This document shows, in pieces, positions 1-12,823 of a stretch of 64,000 bases of DNA (within the stretch, counting starts at the first letter, position 1; every line of letters starts with the position of its first letter). The DNA is from Pirellulales bacterium (lineage in GTDB: Bacteria; Planctomycetota; Planctomycetia; Pirellulales; JAICIG01), in contig JAICLL010000001.1 in assembly GCA_025927475.1 (NCBI GenBank), positions 62,001 through 126,000 on the forward strand, given 5' to 3'. The translations under genes and the position numbers were made by a program. Under the pieces are notes generated by a model. It was not told the DNA's origin. It made no database searches and worked only from the letters and a program-made list of their open reading frames with translations.

Positions 1-1492
1 CGGCATCGCTTTCGGCGAGCCGCTGCTCGTAGGCGTCGATGGTTTCGAGAGCGGGAACGGGCGATTTTTCCAACTCGTCGAGCGTGCCCGACCACAGCGG
101 CAACCGAGCCAGCCCGGCGGCCGCTTGCTCGACGAGCCGCTTCGATTCGCTTTGTGCGGCGGCCAGTTCTTCTTCGATGCGCGCGATACTTTGTGCGCGG
201 CGGAGCACGCTTTTGAGCGGCTCGGCGTCTCGCGGCTGGGCTAATGCCGTCAACCGCGTTTGGGTCGTCTGCACCTTTTCCGCAAGCGATTCGACCTGGG
301 CGCGCGATTGCCGCAGCCGGCCAACGAGCGCCTCATGCCGGTTGCCCAAATTTTGAATTTCGACTTGCTGCCGCTTGCTGAGCCGCAGTTGTTCGACTCG
401 TTCGAGCGACAAATCGGGCCGCAACTGGCGCAGCCGCGCGGCGACTTCCGCGAGCAACTGCTGGCGGTTAGCCACCAGGCCGGGCAGATCGCGTTGCGCT
501 TTGCGGTAGCTGCCCAAGGCGTCGGAGAGCGGCTCGATGGCGTGCCGCTGTGCCAGCAATGGCTCGGGCGCCGCAAGTTGCTCCATCTGCGCGTCGAGTT
601 CTTCGATGGCCTGCCGCACCACGCGGGCCTCGCTCTCGGCGGCGGCCAATTGGGTGGCCGCCTCGCGCCGCCGCTCGCTGAAGCCCTCGGGCAGCAGCGT
701 GACCGGACCCAACTCGGTCTTACGCGCCGAGATTTCCTTCAGCTTGGCCACCAAAGCGACCGCCTGCGACACGCGCTCCAACCGGCTCTTCTCGGCCCGC
801 GCGGCTTCCAACCGCCGCTCGACTTCGGCCAGCTCTTCACGCGATTGCCGCAACAACTTGTCGTGACGCTCCCAGTCGGCGGTCGAAAGCTGCGCGGCGG
901 CGGTCGCCTTGCGGGCAGCTTCCCACTCGGAAAGCTTGCTGTTGATGCGCGGGTTTTTCGCGCCCGACTTGAATAGCTCGCCGGCGTCTTTTTCAAGCTG
1001 GGCATGCACGCCTTTCAGATCGGCGATGCCGGCGCCCGCCGCGAACAAGATCTGGCCCAGGCTGCCTTTGCCCTCGACCAGATCTTTGCCGCCTTGCACC
1101 AGCCCGGCATGATCGATGCCGAACATCGTCTCGAACGTTTCACGATCGACGCCGCCCAGATACTTGCTCAAAGCGGCGGGCGCCATCGGCGTATTGTCGT
1201 CGGGGCCGCGCAGGTCGTTGCGGGCGGCCTTGCGGCGAACGCATTCCAGCCGCGAGCCGTCGCCGTTGCTCAACACGCCGGCGATGCGCAGGTTGCCATA
1301 CGGATGAATAAAATCGTCACTGGTGCGCGGCGGAATGCCATACAGGAACTGCTTGAGGGCGCGAAGCGTCGAGCTCTTGCCGGCCTCGTTCGCTCCATAC
1401 ACCACGTGCAGCCCGTACTGCCCGGCGTCGAAATCGAGCGCCACATCGGTGAACGGCCCAAAGGCCCGCAGCTCCAATCGCGCGATCTTCAC
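1..1492 (-). CDS. YhaN/SbcC-like AAA ATPase (3' part outside window)
   Basis: This is the N-terminal 497 residues of an SMC/RecF-type ATPase, probably the DNA-repair partner of the adjacent nuclease. The protein opens VKIARLELRAFGPF and carries a Walker A motif, GANEAGKSS, at about residues 33-41. It then runs into long Arg/Glu/Ala-rich coiled coil, as in SbcC, Rad50 and YhaN. The Walker B half must lie beyond the window edge. I chose the GTG start at 1492 because it overlaps the TGA stop of the upstream nuclease gene in a GTGA junction, the usual sign of translational coupling. The frame is open to base 1. Whether it is closer to SbcC or YhaN cannot be settled without the C-terminus. Confidence 0.88.
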   Translation of the reverse strand, partial: MKIARLELRAFGPFTDVALDFDAGQYGLHVVYGANEAGKSSTLRALKQFLYGIPPRTSDDFIHPYGNLRIAGVLSNGDGSRLECVRRKAARNDLRGPDDNTPMAPAALSKYLGGVDRETFETMFGIDHAGLVQGGKDLVEGKGSLGQILFAAGAGIADLKGVHAQLEKDAGELFKSGAKNPRINSKLSEWEAARKATAAAQLSTADWERHDKLLRQSREELAEVERRLEAARAEKSRLERVSQAVALVAKLKEISARKTELGPVTLLPEGFSERRREAATQLAAAESEARVVRQAIEELDAQMEQLAAPEPLLAQRHAIEPLSDALGSYRKAQRDLPGLVANRQQLLAEVAARLRQLRPDLSLERVEQLRLSKRQQVEIQNLGNRHEALVGRLRQSRAQVESLAEKVQTTQTRLTALAQPRDAEPLKSVLRRAQSIARIEEELAAAQSESKRLVEQAAAGLARLPLWSGTLDELEKSPVPALETIDAYEQRLAESDA

Positions 1493-2754
1493 GGCGCCGC
1501 CCTCTCGAAAAGCCGCGAAACCAGCAGCGGCTGAATCTGATCGAGCAACCGACCGAAGTTCGCGGCATCGTCGAGCCGCAGCGCGTCGTCGCCTTCCTTA
1601 AAGTCGGCGGGCAGCTTGCGCCACAGGTCGGCCAGTTCGTCGGCCAATTTCGACGTCGCCGCGGCGTCGTTCCGCAATTCCGCGATGTAATGAAACAACT
1701 CGCCGAGCGGGCCGTCTTCCAGCGCCCCTTCCTCGAGGGCCCGCGGCAGCGACGTCTGGAAACGGACCTTTTCAATCCAGAGCGATCCTTGTCCCACGTC
1801 GCGAGCCAGCGAGCGGATTTCGTTCAGCCAGCGCTGCGGCTCGGCGGCGAGTTTTTCATGGGCCGGGCATGCCCCGAGCACCTCAATGCGCACGGCCAGC
1901 GGACGGCCTTCGCCGGCGGCCAGCAAGCGACCCAGCGATTCCGACGCGCGGTCGAGCACGTCGTAGCCGCTCTCGCAAAGGCTGGCGTCCAGCTCGCACC
2001 GCTCCCAACGCAACACGTCGAGCGGCTCGAACTCGACGGCGGCCCGGCCCGAGTCGTCGACGGTCACCAGCAGGCATCCCTTGGCGCCGGTCTCGCGAAT
2101 GTGCCGGCCCTGCACGTTGCCGGAGAAATGAATCTGCTCGTCGGCAAGCAACCGTCGCCGCTGATGAATATGCCCCAAGGCCCAGTAGTCGTACTGCTTG
2201 CCGCGCAGATCGTCGAGCGAGCACGGGGCATAGCACTCGTGCCCGTCGTCGCCGGTGGCGCAGGTGTGCAACAGGCCAAGATTGAAGTTTCCGGGTACGG
2301 CGGGCGGATAGTTGCAGGCCAGGTTCTCGGTCACGGCGCCGGTGGCGAAGCTCTGGCCGTGAATCGAGACGCCGCAATGCTCGACGTGCAGCGTGTGCGG
2401 CTTTTTGCTGGCGAAGCGATGAACGGTCTCCTCGGGCAGCCGCAAGGTTTTGGTCATGCGGTTGGCGGCGTCGTGGTTGCCCGCGATCAGATAAACCGGA
2501 ATGCCGGCGTCGCGGAGCTTGTACATTTCGGCGACGAAAAACAACCCGGTGTGGTGATCGCGCCAATCGCCGTCGTAGACATCGCCGGCGACGACCACGA
2601 AATCGGCCTCGCGTTCGATGGCGGTGCGCACCAGATTTTCAAGCGCCCGGCGCGTGGCGCCGCGAATTTCGTCGACCGGCGCGCCGTCGTAGCGCTCGAG
2701 CCCCTTCAGCGGGCTGTCGAGGTGGAGATCGGCGGCATGTAGAAACTTGAACAT
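1489..2754 (-). CDS. DNA repair exonuclease, SbcD/YhaO-like metallophosphoesterase
   Basis: A 421-residue calcineurin-type phosphoesterase that should act as a Mn-dependent nuclease with the ATPase encoded just downstream. The metal-binding motifs are in order: HAADLHLD at the N-terminus, VVAGDVYD, LIAGNHD and LGHIHQR. The C-terminal part is a variable capping region. The reading frame is open further upstream, but ATG 2754 (MFKFLHAADLH) places the first metal motif where the family has it. The gene overlaps the ATPase gene by 4 bp. YhaO is the closest known arrangement (yhaO-yhaN pair); SbcD is the alternative name. Confidence 0.9.
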   Translation of the reverse strand: MFKFLHAADLHLDSPLKGLERYDGAPVDEIRGATRRALENLVRTAIEREADFVVVAGDVYDGDWRDHHTGLFFVAEMYKLRDAGIPVYLIAGNHDAANRMTKTLRLPEETVHRFASKKPHTLHVEHCGVSIHGQSFATGAVTENLACNYPPAVPGNFNLGLLHTCATGDDGHECYAPCSLDDLRGKQYDYWALGHIHQRRRLLADEQIHFSGNVQGRHIRETGAKGCLLVTVDDSGRAAVEFEPLDVLRWERCELDASLCESGYDVLDRASESLGRLLAAGEGRPLAVRIEVLGACPAHEKLAAEPQRWLNEIRSLARDVGQGSLWIEKVRFQTSLPRALEEGALEDGPLGELFHYIAELRNDAAATSKLADELADLWRKLPADFKEGDDALRLDDAANFGRLLDQIQPLLVSRLFERAAP

Positions 2755-2771
2755 CCGTGCATCGCTAGGGT

Positions 2772-2879
2772 TTAGCGAATTTTGGCAGCCGCCCGGCAGT
2801 TGTGCAAGTGGGCGCCGGCCAGGAAGGTGATTACGCCAAACAACCCTTGCAGCGAAAAACGATAACCGCGCATGGGCAT
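2772..2879 (-). CDS. Possible 35-residue small membrane protein or leader peptide
   Basis: A short reading frame, MPMRGYRFSLQGLFGVITFL followed by a short tail. It has a strong Shine-Dalgarno sequence, AGAAGGAG, five bases before the ATG at 2879. The stop lies 17 bases before the yhaO-like start, so the two may share a transcript. The RFSLQGLFGVITFLA stretch resembles the FSLRGLL-type first membrane segment of many planctomycete proteins, including the one at 32626. Here the rest of such a protein is missing. It could be a real small protein, a leader peptide, or the remnant of a larger gene. Confidence 0.4.
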   Translation of the reverse strand: MPMRGYRFSLQGLFGVITFLAGAHLHNCRAAAKIR

Positions 2880-3041
2880 TCTCCTTCTGGTTGTTCTTTG
2901 ATTCAGCAAAGCCCATCATCGCAGCGCCCGCCCGCCGCCCGCAAGAACCCGCAAACCGCAATTTTCGCGGTGCGGCGCGGATGTTGCATTGGCTGGTGGC
3001 CGAGAATCGGGTGGCAATGATCAAGAGGCAGGAGAGCGAAC

Positions 3042-3221
3042 ATGAGCGACGACCGGTCGAAACGTGGCCCACCAGACGCCCAACGCATCAATCTCGACGA
3101 AGATTACGAGGTCCGCTATTGGACCGAAGAACTCCACTGCTCACGCGAGCAACTCAAAGAGACGGTCACCAAGGTGGGCGTGATGGCCGACGACGTGCGG
3201 CGGGCCCTTTCCGCGCACTGA
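3042..3221 (+). CDS. DUF3606 domain protein
   Basis: A 59-residue protein matching the small DUF3606 family by its core RINLDEDYEVRYWTEEL and the following helix of the form LKETVTKVGVMADDVRRAL. The function of the family is unknown. The ATG at 3042 is preceded by AGGAG at good spacing. The stop is four bases before the next gene, so the two are probably cotranscribed. Confidence 0.8.
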   Translation: MSDDRSKRGPPDAQRINLDEDYEVRYWTEELHCSREQLKETVTKVGVMADDVRRALSAH

Positions 3222-3225
3222 TCCT

Positions 3226-3624
3226 ATGCTCTGCTGGTTTCTAGCGGCGCCGGTGGCGATTCTGGTGCGCGCGTTCACCACCGAGGAAGTCGCCCGCGAG
3301 CCACGGGAGTATTGCCTGCGGCGGCAGGCCTGCTACCGCGACCGCGGCGGCGAAACTCCGTTGGCGGTTCGCCTGGGCTGCTTTGTCTTGCAAAAGCTCT
3401 TTTACATGCCGACCTGCGACTACTGCCTTTCGTTCTGGGTATCGCTGGTTGTGGTCTGGCTCGCCGATTACCGAATCTCATTCGACGACTGGCGCGGGTC
3501 CGCCCTGGCGTGTTTCGTCGTGATGGGCGTGGCGATCGTCTACCTTGCCCTGTTCGCGTTGTTGCGCGTCGATACGCGGAAAGAACGCGCCGCCGCGAAA
3601 GATTTGGAAGCGAAGCGCGAATAG
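3226..3624 (+). CDS. Small membrane protein, DUF1360-like
   Basis: A 132-residue protein with about three hydrophobic segments: residues 2-17, about 65-85, and about 90-115. The central motif CDYCLSFWVS resembles the CPFCLGFW signature of the DUF1360 family of small membrane proteins. The tail is charged (RKERAAAKDLEAKRE) and probably cytoplasmic. It starts four bases after the DUF3606 stop. Family assignment rests on one motif and the hydrophobicity pattern, so it is tentative; no function is proposed. Confidence 0.7.
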   Translation: MLCWFLAAPVAILVRAFTTEEVAREPREYCLRRQACYRDRGGETPLAVRLGCFVLQKLFYMPTCDYCLSFWVSLVVVWLADYRISFDDWRGSALACFVVMGVAIVYLALFALLRVDTRKERAAAKDLEAKRE

Positions 3625-3638
3625 CCAGACGTGACCGA

Positions 3639-4064
3639 TCAACACGACGGGTGCGTGCTCTGCCCGCTGCTGAGGAGCGTCTGGCGGACCGACTCGATGC
3701 TGGCGATGATTTCTTCCAGCGTGGCCGGTTTCACCAGGTAACCATCGAAGCCGGCGTACTGCGCCCGCTGACGATGTTTGGCTTCGCTCAGACCCGTCAG
3801 AGCGATAATCTTGGTCTCTGTCAGCCGCGGCTCGCGCCGAATGCGCTTGGCGACTTCGAAGCCATCCATGCCCGGCAACGCCAAGTCGAGAAAGACCAGG
3901 TCGGGATGGAGCTCCTGAATCTGTTGCATGGCCTCGGGGCCGCGGCAGGCGGTATGAACGGTATGGCCCAATTGTCGCAGCAGCATGGCGAACGAATCGA
4001 CCGTGTCTTGATTGTCGTCGATCACAAGGATGCAGAGAGCGCTGGCGTCGTGCGGTTGCTTCAT
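3639..4064 (-). CDS. Stand-alone CheY-like response regulator
   Basis: A 141-residue single receiver domain. The acidic pair is in ILVIDDNQD, the phospho-acceptor Asp is in LVFLDLALPGMDG, the Thr is in IIALTG, and the Lys is in GYLVKPA. There is no output domain, so it probably works in a phosphorelay or by protein contact. It lies 44 bases downstream of the hybrid kinase gene on the same strand. Its sequence is of the same receiver type as that kinase's C-terminal receiver, which makes the kinase its likely partner (inference). Confidence 0.9.
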   Translation of the reverse strand: MKQPHDASALCILVIDDNQDTVDSFAMLLRQLGHTVHTACRGPEAMQQIQELHPDLVFLDLALPGMDGFEVAKRIRREPRLTETKIIALTGLSEAKHRQRAQYAGFDGYLVKPATLEEIIASIESVRQTLLSSGQSTHPSC

Positions 4065-4108
4065 GAGCTATAGCCGGTTCATCGGAGACTTGCTGTCGCA
4101 GCAAACTC

Positions 4109-6505
<2,397 letters not shown>

Positions 6506-6537
6506 TGTAGGGGGGCGATCTTGAGATACCAACCGCC

Positions 6538-7017
6538 TTAGCGAGATCGCAGATATTGTTGGTAGGCTGCCACCGCCAGCTCGTCGCAGCGGTCGTTCTC
6601 CGTATGGCCGCTGTGCCCGGCCACACGGGTGTAGGCCACCGCGTGCTGGGCCAGCAGCTCATCGAGCCGTCGCCAGAGATCTTCGTTTTTCACCTCGGCC
6701 CAGCGCTTGCCTTCGCGGCGGCGCCAGCCATTGGCTTTCCATTTAGGCAGCCATTCGCTGAGGCCTTTGCCCACATAGACGCTGTCGGTGAAGATTTCGA
6801 CCATCGAGCGTCGCTTGAGCGATTCCAGGCCGCGCACCACCGCGGTCAGCTCCATGCGATTGTTCGTCGTATCTGGCTCGCCGCCGCTGGCGACCAACTC
6901 TTTGCCCGTCTCTGGATGGCGTAAAATGAAGGCCCATCCGCCCGGCCCCGGGTTGCCGCTGCACGCGCCATCGGTGAAAAGATGGACTTCGGGCGGTGGT
7001 GTGTAAGAGTCGGGCAT
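6538..7017 (-). CDS. rnhA: Ribonuclease HI
   Basis: A 159-residue enzyme that cuts the RNA strand of RNA-DNA hybrids. The catalytic carboxylates are visible: Asp in LFTDGACSGNPGPGGWAF, Glu in TTNNRMELTAV, Asp in IFTDSVYV and Asp in HTENDRCDELAV. The basic handle region WRRREGK is also present, as in E. coli RNase HI. Start is ATG 7017 (MPDSY); an in-frame ATG at 7032 would add five residues and neither has a clear ribosome binding site. It lies between two kinase genes on the same strand, with no functional link to them. Confidence 0.95.
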   Translation of the reverse strand: MPDSYTPPPEVHLFTDGACSGNPGPGGWAFILRHPETGKELVASGGEPDTTNNRMELTAVVRGLESLKRRSMVEIFTDSVYVGKGLSEWLPKWKANGWRRREGKRWAEVKNEDLWRRLDELLAQHAVAYTRVAGHSGHTENDRCDELAVAAYQQYLRSR

Positions 7018-7107
7018 GATCGCTAAATGCAAAAACCAAAGGAGAAAAAGCCGCGGCGCAAATCACGCCGCCGGCCGGAGGAGGCCGGCGTTCTTTGCCG
7101 ACCATCT

Positions 7108-8862
<1,755 letters not shown>

Positions 8863-8962
8863 GCCGCAACCGGCCTCTCGGCGGATTTGCCAAACCAATC
8901 GCTATTGTAAGTCGTTCGGCTCGGCCGGTCCAAGACCAATGCGGTCTTGACGTCAGACGCTG

Positions 8963-10471
8963 TCAGACTCCATACAGCGGCCCCAGCTTGCCGCGCAGAT
9001 GGCCCAAAAGCGGCACGTGCGACAGGGCCTTGCCGGTCACCCGTTCGACCAGTTGCCCGGCGGTGTATCGCTGGCCGTGCCGGTGCAGCTTTTCGATGAG
9101 CCACTGGCGCAGCGGCTGAAACTCGCCACGGGCAAACTGCTTGGGCAGATCGCCCAGATCGCGACCCGCCTGATCGAAGAACTGCGCCGCGTACAGGTTG
9201 CCCAGCGAATAGGTCGGAAAGTAGCCAAACAGTCCCGCCGGCCAGTGAATGTCCTGCAAGACTCCCTCGGCATCGCTGGGCGGCTCGATGCCGAGATAAT
9301 CGCGATATTTGGCGTTCCAGGCTGGCGGCAAGTCGGCCACCGCCAATCCGCCGTTGATCAGGTCTTGCTCCAGCTCGAAACGAATCAGAATATGCAGGTT
9401 GTAGGTGGCTTCGTCGGCCTCGACGCGAATCAGCGAGGGCCGGACGTCGTTGATCGCAAAATAAAAATCATCGAGCGGAACATCGCCCAGCGCCTCGGAA
9501 AAATGCTCCTGGGCCAGTGGATAGAAGTATTGCCAAAAGGCGCGATGCCGCCCGACCAGGTTCTCCCACATCCGCGACTGCGACTCGTGAATGCCCATCG
9601 ACACCGCCTCGCCCGGCGGCAACCCGAACCAGTCGGCGCGTAAACCTTGATCGTAAATGCCGTGGCCGGCCTCGTGCAGTGTGCCGAAAAACGCGCAGTT
9701 GAAGTAACGCTCTTCGTAGCGGGTCGTGATGCGGCAGTCGTGCGGACCCGGCGCCGTGCAAAACGGATGGGCCGTCACATCCAGCCGGCCACGCGAAAAA
9801 TCGAAACCAATTTTCGCCGCCGCTTCACGGGCGAAACGCTCTTGAGCGTGCACCGGGTAGCGGCGGTGCAGAAGTTCGATCTTGGACGATCGTCCCGCAT
9901 GGCGGATGGCGGCCACGAAGGCCACCAGCTCGTCGCGCAGACGGGCCAACACGTGGGCCACGTTCGAGGTCAGCTCGTGCGGCTCGTAGTCGTCCAGCAA
10001 GGCGTCGTAGGCGCACTCGCGAAAGCCGACGGCCTGCGCCTGCTCGCGCTTGAGCCGCACCGTTTTTTCCAACAGCGGGGCCAGCGCGGCGAAATCGTTG
10101 TCGCGCCGCGCCCCCTGCCAGACCTGCTGCCCCAGCACCGCGGTGCGCGTCAATTCTTCGACCAGCGACTTGGGCAGCTTGGTCTTTTTGTCGTACTGCC
10201 GCTTGACCTGATGAATGGTGGCGCCCGAGTCGCTGGTGGCATCGCCGGCCAGCGGACTCTGCATCAATTCATCGAGCCATTCACCCAGCCGAGGGTCGGT
10301 CTGCCGCTCGTGGATCATGCCCGCGATCAGCGTCATCTGCTCGGCGCGATAATCTCCGCCTGCGTGCGGCAGCAGGCAACGTTCGTCCCAGCCCAGCAGC
10401 GCGTCGATCGAGTGCAGCACCGCCGTGTCGTGCACGTGGCGGCGGAGTTTTTCGTAGGTGGCTTGCGACAT
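8963..10471 (-). CDS. M32-family metallocarboxypeptidase (thermostable carboxypeptidase 1 type)
   Basis: A 502-residue zinc carboxypeptidase, full family length. The HExxH zinc motif HEAGH is at residues 266-270 in FFGTLHEAGHGIYDQG. The third ligand region is MGIHESQSRMWENLVGR. Further M32 signatures include the DVTAHPFCTAPGPHDCRITT stretch. It removes C-terminal residues from peptides in the cytoplasm. It begins 24 bases after the superoxide dismutase stop on the same strand, so the two may be cotranscribed. Confidence 0.95.
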   Translation of the reverse strand: MSQATYEKLRRHVHDTAVLHSIDALLGWDERCLLPHAGGDYRAEQMTLIAGMIHERQTDPRLGEWLDELMQSPLAGDATSDSGATIHQVKRQYDKKTKLPKSLVEELTRTAVLGQQVWQGARRDNDFAALAPLLEKTVRLKREQAQAVGFRECAYDALLDDYEPHELTSNVAHVLARLRDELVAFVAAIRHAGRSSKIELLHRRYPVHAQERFAREAAAKIGFDFSRGRLDVTAHPFCTAPGPHDCRITTRYEERYFNCAFFGTLHEAGHGIYDQGLRADWFGLPPGEAVSMGIHESQSRMWENLVGRHRAFWQYFYPLAQEHFSEALGDVPLDDFYFAINDVRPSLIRVEADEATYNLHILIRFELEQDLINGGLAVADLPPAWNAKYRDYLGIEPPSDAEGVLQDIHWPAGLFGYFPTYSLGNLYAAQFFDQAGRDLGDLPKQFARGEFQPLRQWLIEKLHRHGQRYTAGQLVERVTGKALSHVPLLGHLRGKLGPLYGV

Positions 10472-10495
10472 GCTCGGCAGGCAGGCCAGAATAGG

Positions 10496-11107
10496 TTACT
10501 TCTTGGCGGCGGCGTAACGCTCGGCGACAGCCGGCCAAAGGACCACGTTCCAAAACGCCGCCAGGTAATCGGCGCGGCGATTCTGGTATTTCAGATAATA
10601 GGCGTGCTCCCACACGTCGCAGCCCAGCAAAGGCGTGTTGCCGTGCATGAGCGGATTGTCCTGGTTCGGCGTGCTCTCGACGACCAGCTTCTTCTGCTTG
10701 TCGAGACTGAGCCAGGCCCAACCGCTGCCGAACCGCCCCATGCCGGCCTTGCTAAACGCCTCTTTGAAGGCGTCGAAGCCGCCCAACTCCGACTTGATGG
10801 CGTCGGCCAGCGGGCCGCTGGGCGTGCCGCCGCCGCCCTTGCCCATGATGGTCCAGAACAACGAGTGATTGGCATGGCCGCCGCCGTTGTTGCGCACCGC
10901 CGTGCGAATATTTTCGGGCACTTTTTCAATGCTGGCACACAGTTCTTCGATACTCTGATTGCCCAGATCGGTGTTGGCGATGGCGTTGTTCAGGTTGGTG
11001 ACGTAGGCCGCGTGGTGTTTGTCATGATGGATTTCCATCGTCTTGGCGTCGATGTGCGGCTCCAACGCGTCGAAAGCGTACGGCAAAGGAGGAACGGTGT
11101 AAGCCAT
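10496..11107 (-). CDS. sodA: Superoxide dismutase, Fe/Mn family (Mn-like)
   Basis: A 203-residue enzyme that dismutates superoxide. Metal ligands: His27 in [13 protein letters not shown], His in NHSLFW, and Asp and His in [19 protein letters not shown]. The sequence around [10 protein letters not shown] and [13 protein letters not shown] looks more Mn-type than Fe-type, but metal use cannot be read from sequence alone. ATG 11107 has AGGAG nine bases upstream. The leader contains a four-copy tandem repeat starting just beyond the ribosome binding site. Confidence 0.95.
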   Translation of the reverse strand: MAYTVPPLPYAFDALEPHIDAKTMEIHHDKHHAAYVTNLNNAIANTDLGNQSIEELCASIEKVPENIRTAVRNNGGGHANHSLFWTIMGKGGGGTPSGPLADAIKSELGGFDAFKEAFSKAGMGRFGSGWAWLSLDKQKKLVVESTPNQDNPLMHGNTPLLGCDVWEHAYYLKYQNRRADYLAAFWNVVLWPAVAERYAAAKK

Positions 11108-11123
11108 GTCATTCGTCTCCTGA

Positions 11124-11201
11124 CAGGTTCAAGGCTATTGGGGCAGGTTCAGGCTATTGGGGCAGGTTCAGGCTATTGGGGCAGGTCCAAAGCGGTTGGG
11201 T
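11124..11201. repeat. 19-bp tandem repeat in the sod leader
   Basis: Three near-identical units of CAGGTTCAGGCTATTGGGG (11124-11143, with one extra base; 11144-11162; 11163-11181), followed by a degenerate fourth unit to about 11201. On the minus strand it lies directly upstream of the sod ribosome binding site, between sod and the upstream kinase gene. Copy number could vary by strand slippage and could change sod expression (inference). Confidence 0.85.
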
Positions 11202-11232
11202 AGGTCAGGCTAGCGAGCCTGATCTACGCGCG

Positions 11233-12813
11233 TCAGCATATCCGATTGGTCGGAGGGTCGCAATTAGCCGAGAGCGTGTGCAATTCCTCTGCGAGCTTTT
11301 TGACTTCGCCCGACAAGGCACGGTGCAGAGACTGGGCCTGGTCCAGATCGCCGCGTCGGGCGGCGTCTTGCAACTCGCCGGCTGTTCGCACCGCGGCGGG
11401 CGCACCGAAGTTGGCGGCCAGGCCCTTCAGACTGTGGGCCGCGCGCTCGGCGCCGGCCGCATCGCCGGCAGCGAGGGCCGCCGATAATTGGCTCAGGATG
11501 CCCGGTGCGTCTTCCAGAAAAAACGCCGCCAGATCATGCAAAAGTTGCTTGTTGCCGCCTAACCGCGCCAGCGCCGTGCGATAGTCGACCACCGACTCGG
11601 CAATCTCTTTCGACGATGCCCCTTTCGACGAGGCCCCTTTCGACGAGGCCTCGGGCGGCGGCAGCGACGCGCCGCGGATCGCCGATCCGATTACCTGGAA
11701 AAACATTTCCAGCTCGCACGGCTTGCTAATGATCGCGTCGAAGTCCTGGGCGGCCGAGGCGTCGTTCATGGCGTGCGGCGAGTGCGCCGTCAAAGCCACC
11801 AGGGCCGCCGGCCGCCGCGCGAACGCCACAGATTGCCGCAGCGCGGCGGCCGCCTGCCGGCCGTCCATGACGGGCATTTCCAAATCAAGCAGCACTACGT
11901 CAAAGGGCTTATCGAACGCCTGCGAGGTGAAGGCTTCGACGGCCTCACGCCCATCGGCCACGGTCACCACCGTGTGCCCGCGCTGCTCGAGCACGGTGCG
12001 GAAGAATTGCTGGTTGGCGCGCGTGTCTTCCGCCAGCAACACACGCCAGCCGGTTACCGTATCGCCGAGTTGTTGCTCGATGGCCGCCATCAGATCGCCC
12101 GGCGCCGCGTCGGAAGCTTGCGCGCAAACGCAGGAAAAGCGGAATGCCACCGGGTGGGTGGCGTCGCCCGCGATCCAAAGACGGCCGCCCATGAGAGCCA
12201 CCAAGGCGCCGGCGATGGGCAAGCTGAGGCCGGCGCCGCGATAGCCGTCGTGTCGAAAGGAATCGCTGGTGATCCACGCGCCCTGTTGTCCTGATGGCGC
12301 TTGCGCGGCGACGAATTCGGCCTCGGCATTGCCCAAAGCAAAATGCAAACGCACGCGCGCGTCTTCGGCTCGCTCGGCCGCAACGCGCACCAACAGTGGA
12401 CTGGCCGAACGCAATTTGGCCGCGCTGCGCGCCAGTCCGGAAATGATTTGCGCCAGGCGTCCGCAGTCGCCGGTCAACCGCGGGGGCACTTCGCCTTCGA
12501 CGGCCAGCGTGAGCGGAATTTTTGTGCCTGGCGAGCGGTCGACCAGGACGCGGGCTTGCTCGACCGCTTCCGTGAGCGAGAACTCGGCATCCGCCAGATG
12601 CAGCGAACCGGCCTCAAGCCGGGAAAAATCGACTAACTCGTCCAGCAACACCAACAGGCCGTCGCTGGCCTGCCGCACCGACTGCAGGCAATTCTTCTGA
12701 TCGGGATCGAGCGGCGCAAGCAGCAAGAGATCCGTCATGCCGACGATCACGGTCATCGGCGAGCGAAGCTCGTGGTTCAGGTGTTCGAGCAGTTGTCTCG
12801 GCAAGGGTCGCAC
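11233..12813 (-). CDS. Degenerate soluble hybrid kinase: HisKA - damaged ATPase - receiver - HPt
   Basis: A 526-residue protein with no sensor or membrane part. It begins almost at the HisKA box (LEHLNHELRSPMTVIVG, His14). The ATPase region is degenerate: where NLLxNAxKF is expected it reads SGLARSAAKL, and only a GAGLSLPIAGALV remnant of the G2 box is left. A receiver follows (VVLLDLEMPVMDG, ISKP), and then an HPt domain with ERAAHSLKGLAANFG. A serine/lysine linker contains the repeated unit GASSK. The GTG at 12813 is very close to GAGGAG; a TTG at 12804 has better spacing. It follows the ANTAR gene by ten bases. It probably relays phosphate rather than binding ATP. Confidence 0.8.
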   Translation of the reverse strand: MRPLPRQLLEHLNHELRSPMTVIVGMTDLLLLAPLDPDQKNCLQSVRQASDGLLVLLDELVDFSRLEAGSLHLADAEFSLTEAVEQARVLVDRSPGTKIPLTLAVEGEVPPRLTGDCGRLAQIISGLARSAAKLRSASPLLVRVAAERAEDARVRLHFALGNAEAEFVAAQAPSGQQGAWITSDSFRHDGYRGAGLSLPIAGALVALMGGRLWIAGDATHPVAFRFSCVCAQASDAAPGDLMAAIEQQLGDTVTGWRVLLAEDTRANQQFFRTVLEQRGHTVVTVADGREAVEAFTSQAFDKPFDVVLLDLEMPVMDGRQAAAALRQSVAFARRPAALVALTAHSPHAMNDASAAQDFDAIISKPCELEMFFQVIGSAIRGASLPPPEASSKGASSKGASSKEIAESVVDYRTALARLGGNKQLLHDLAAFFLEDAPGILSQLSAALAAGDAAGAERAAHSLKGLAANFGAPAAVRTAGELQDAARRGDLDQAQSLHRALSGEVKKLAEELHTLSANCDPPTNRIC

Positions 12814-12823
12814 ACTCCTCGAC

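Noticed and set aside
1690-2742. Long plus-strand frame of 350 codons opposite the yhaO-like gene
   Set aside because: The opposite strand encodes complete phosphoesterase motifs; this frame has no domain and reflects GC-rich codon bias.
9647-11203. Long plus-strand frame of 518 codons
   Set aside because: Antisense of the M32 carboxypeptidase and superoxide dismutase genes, both with intact active-site residues.
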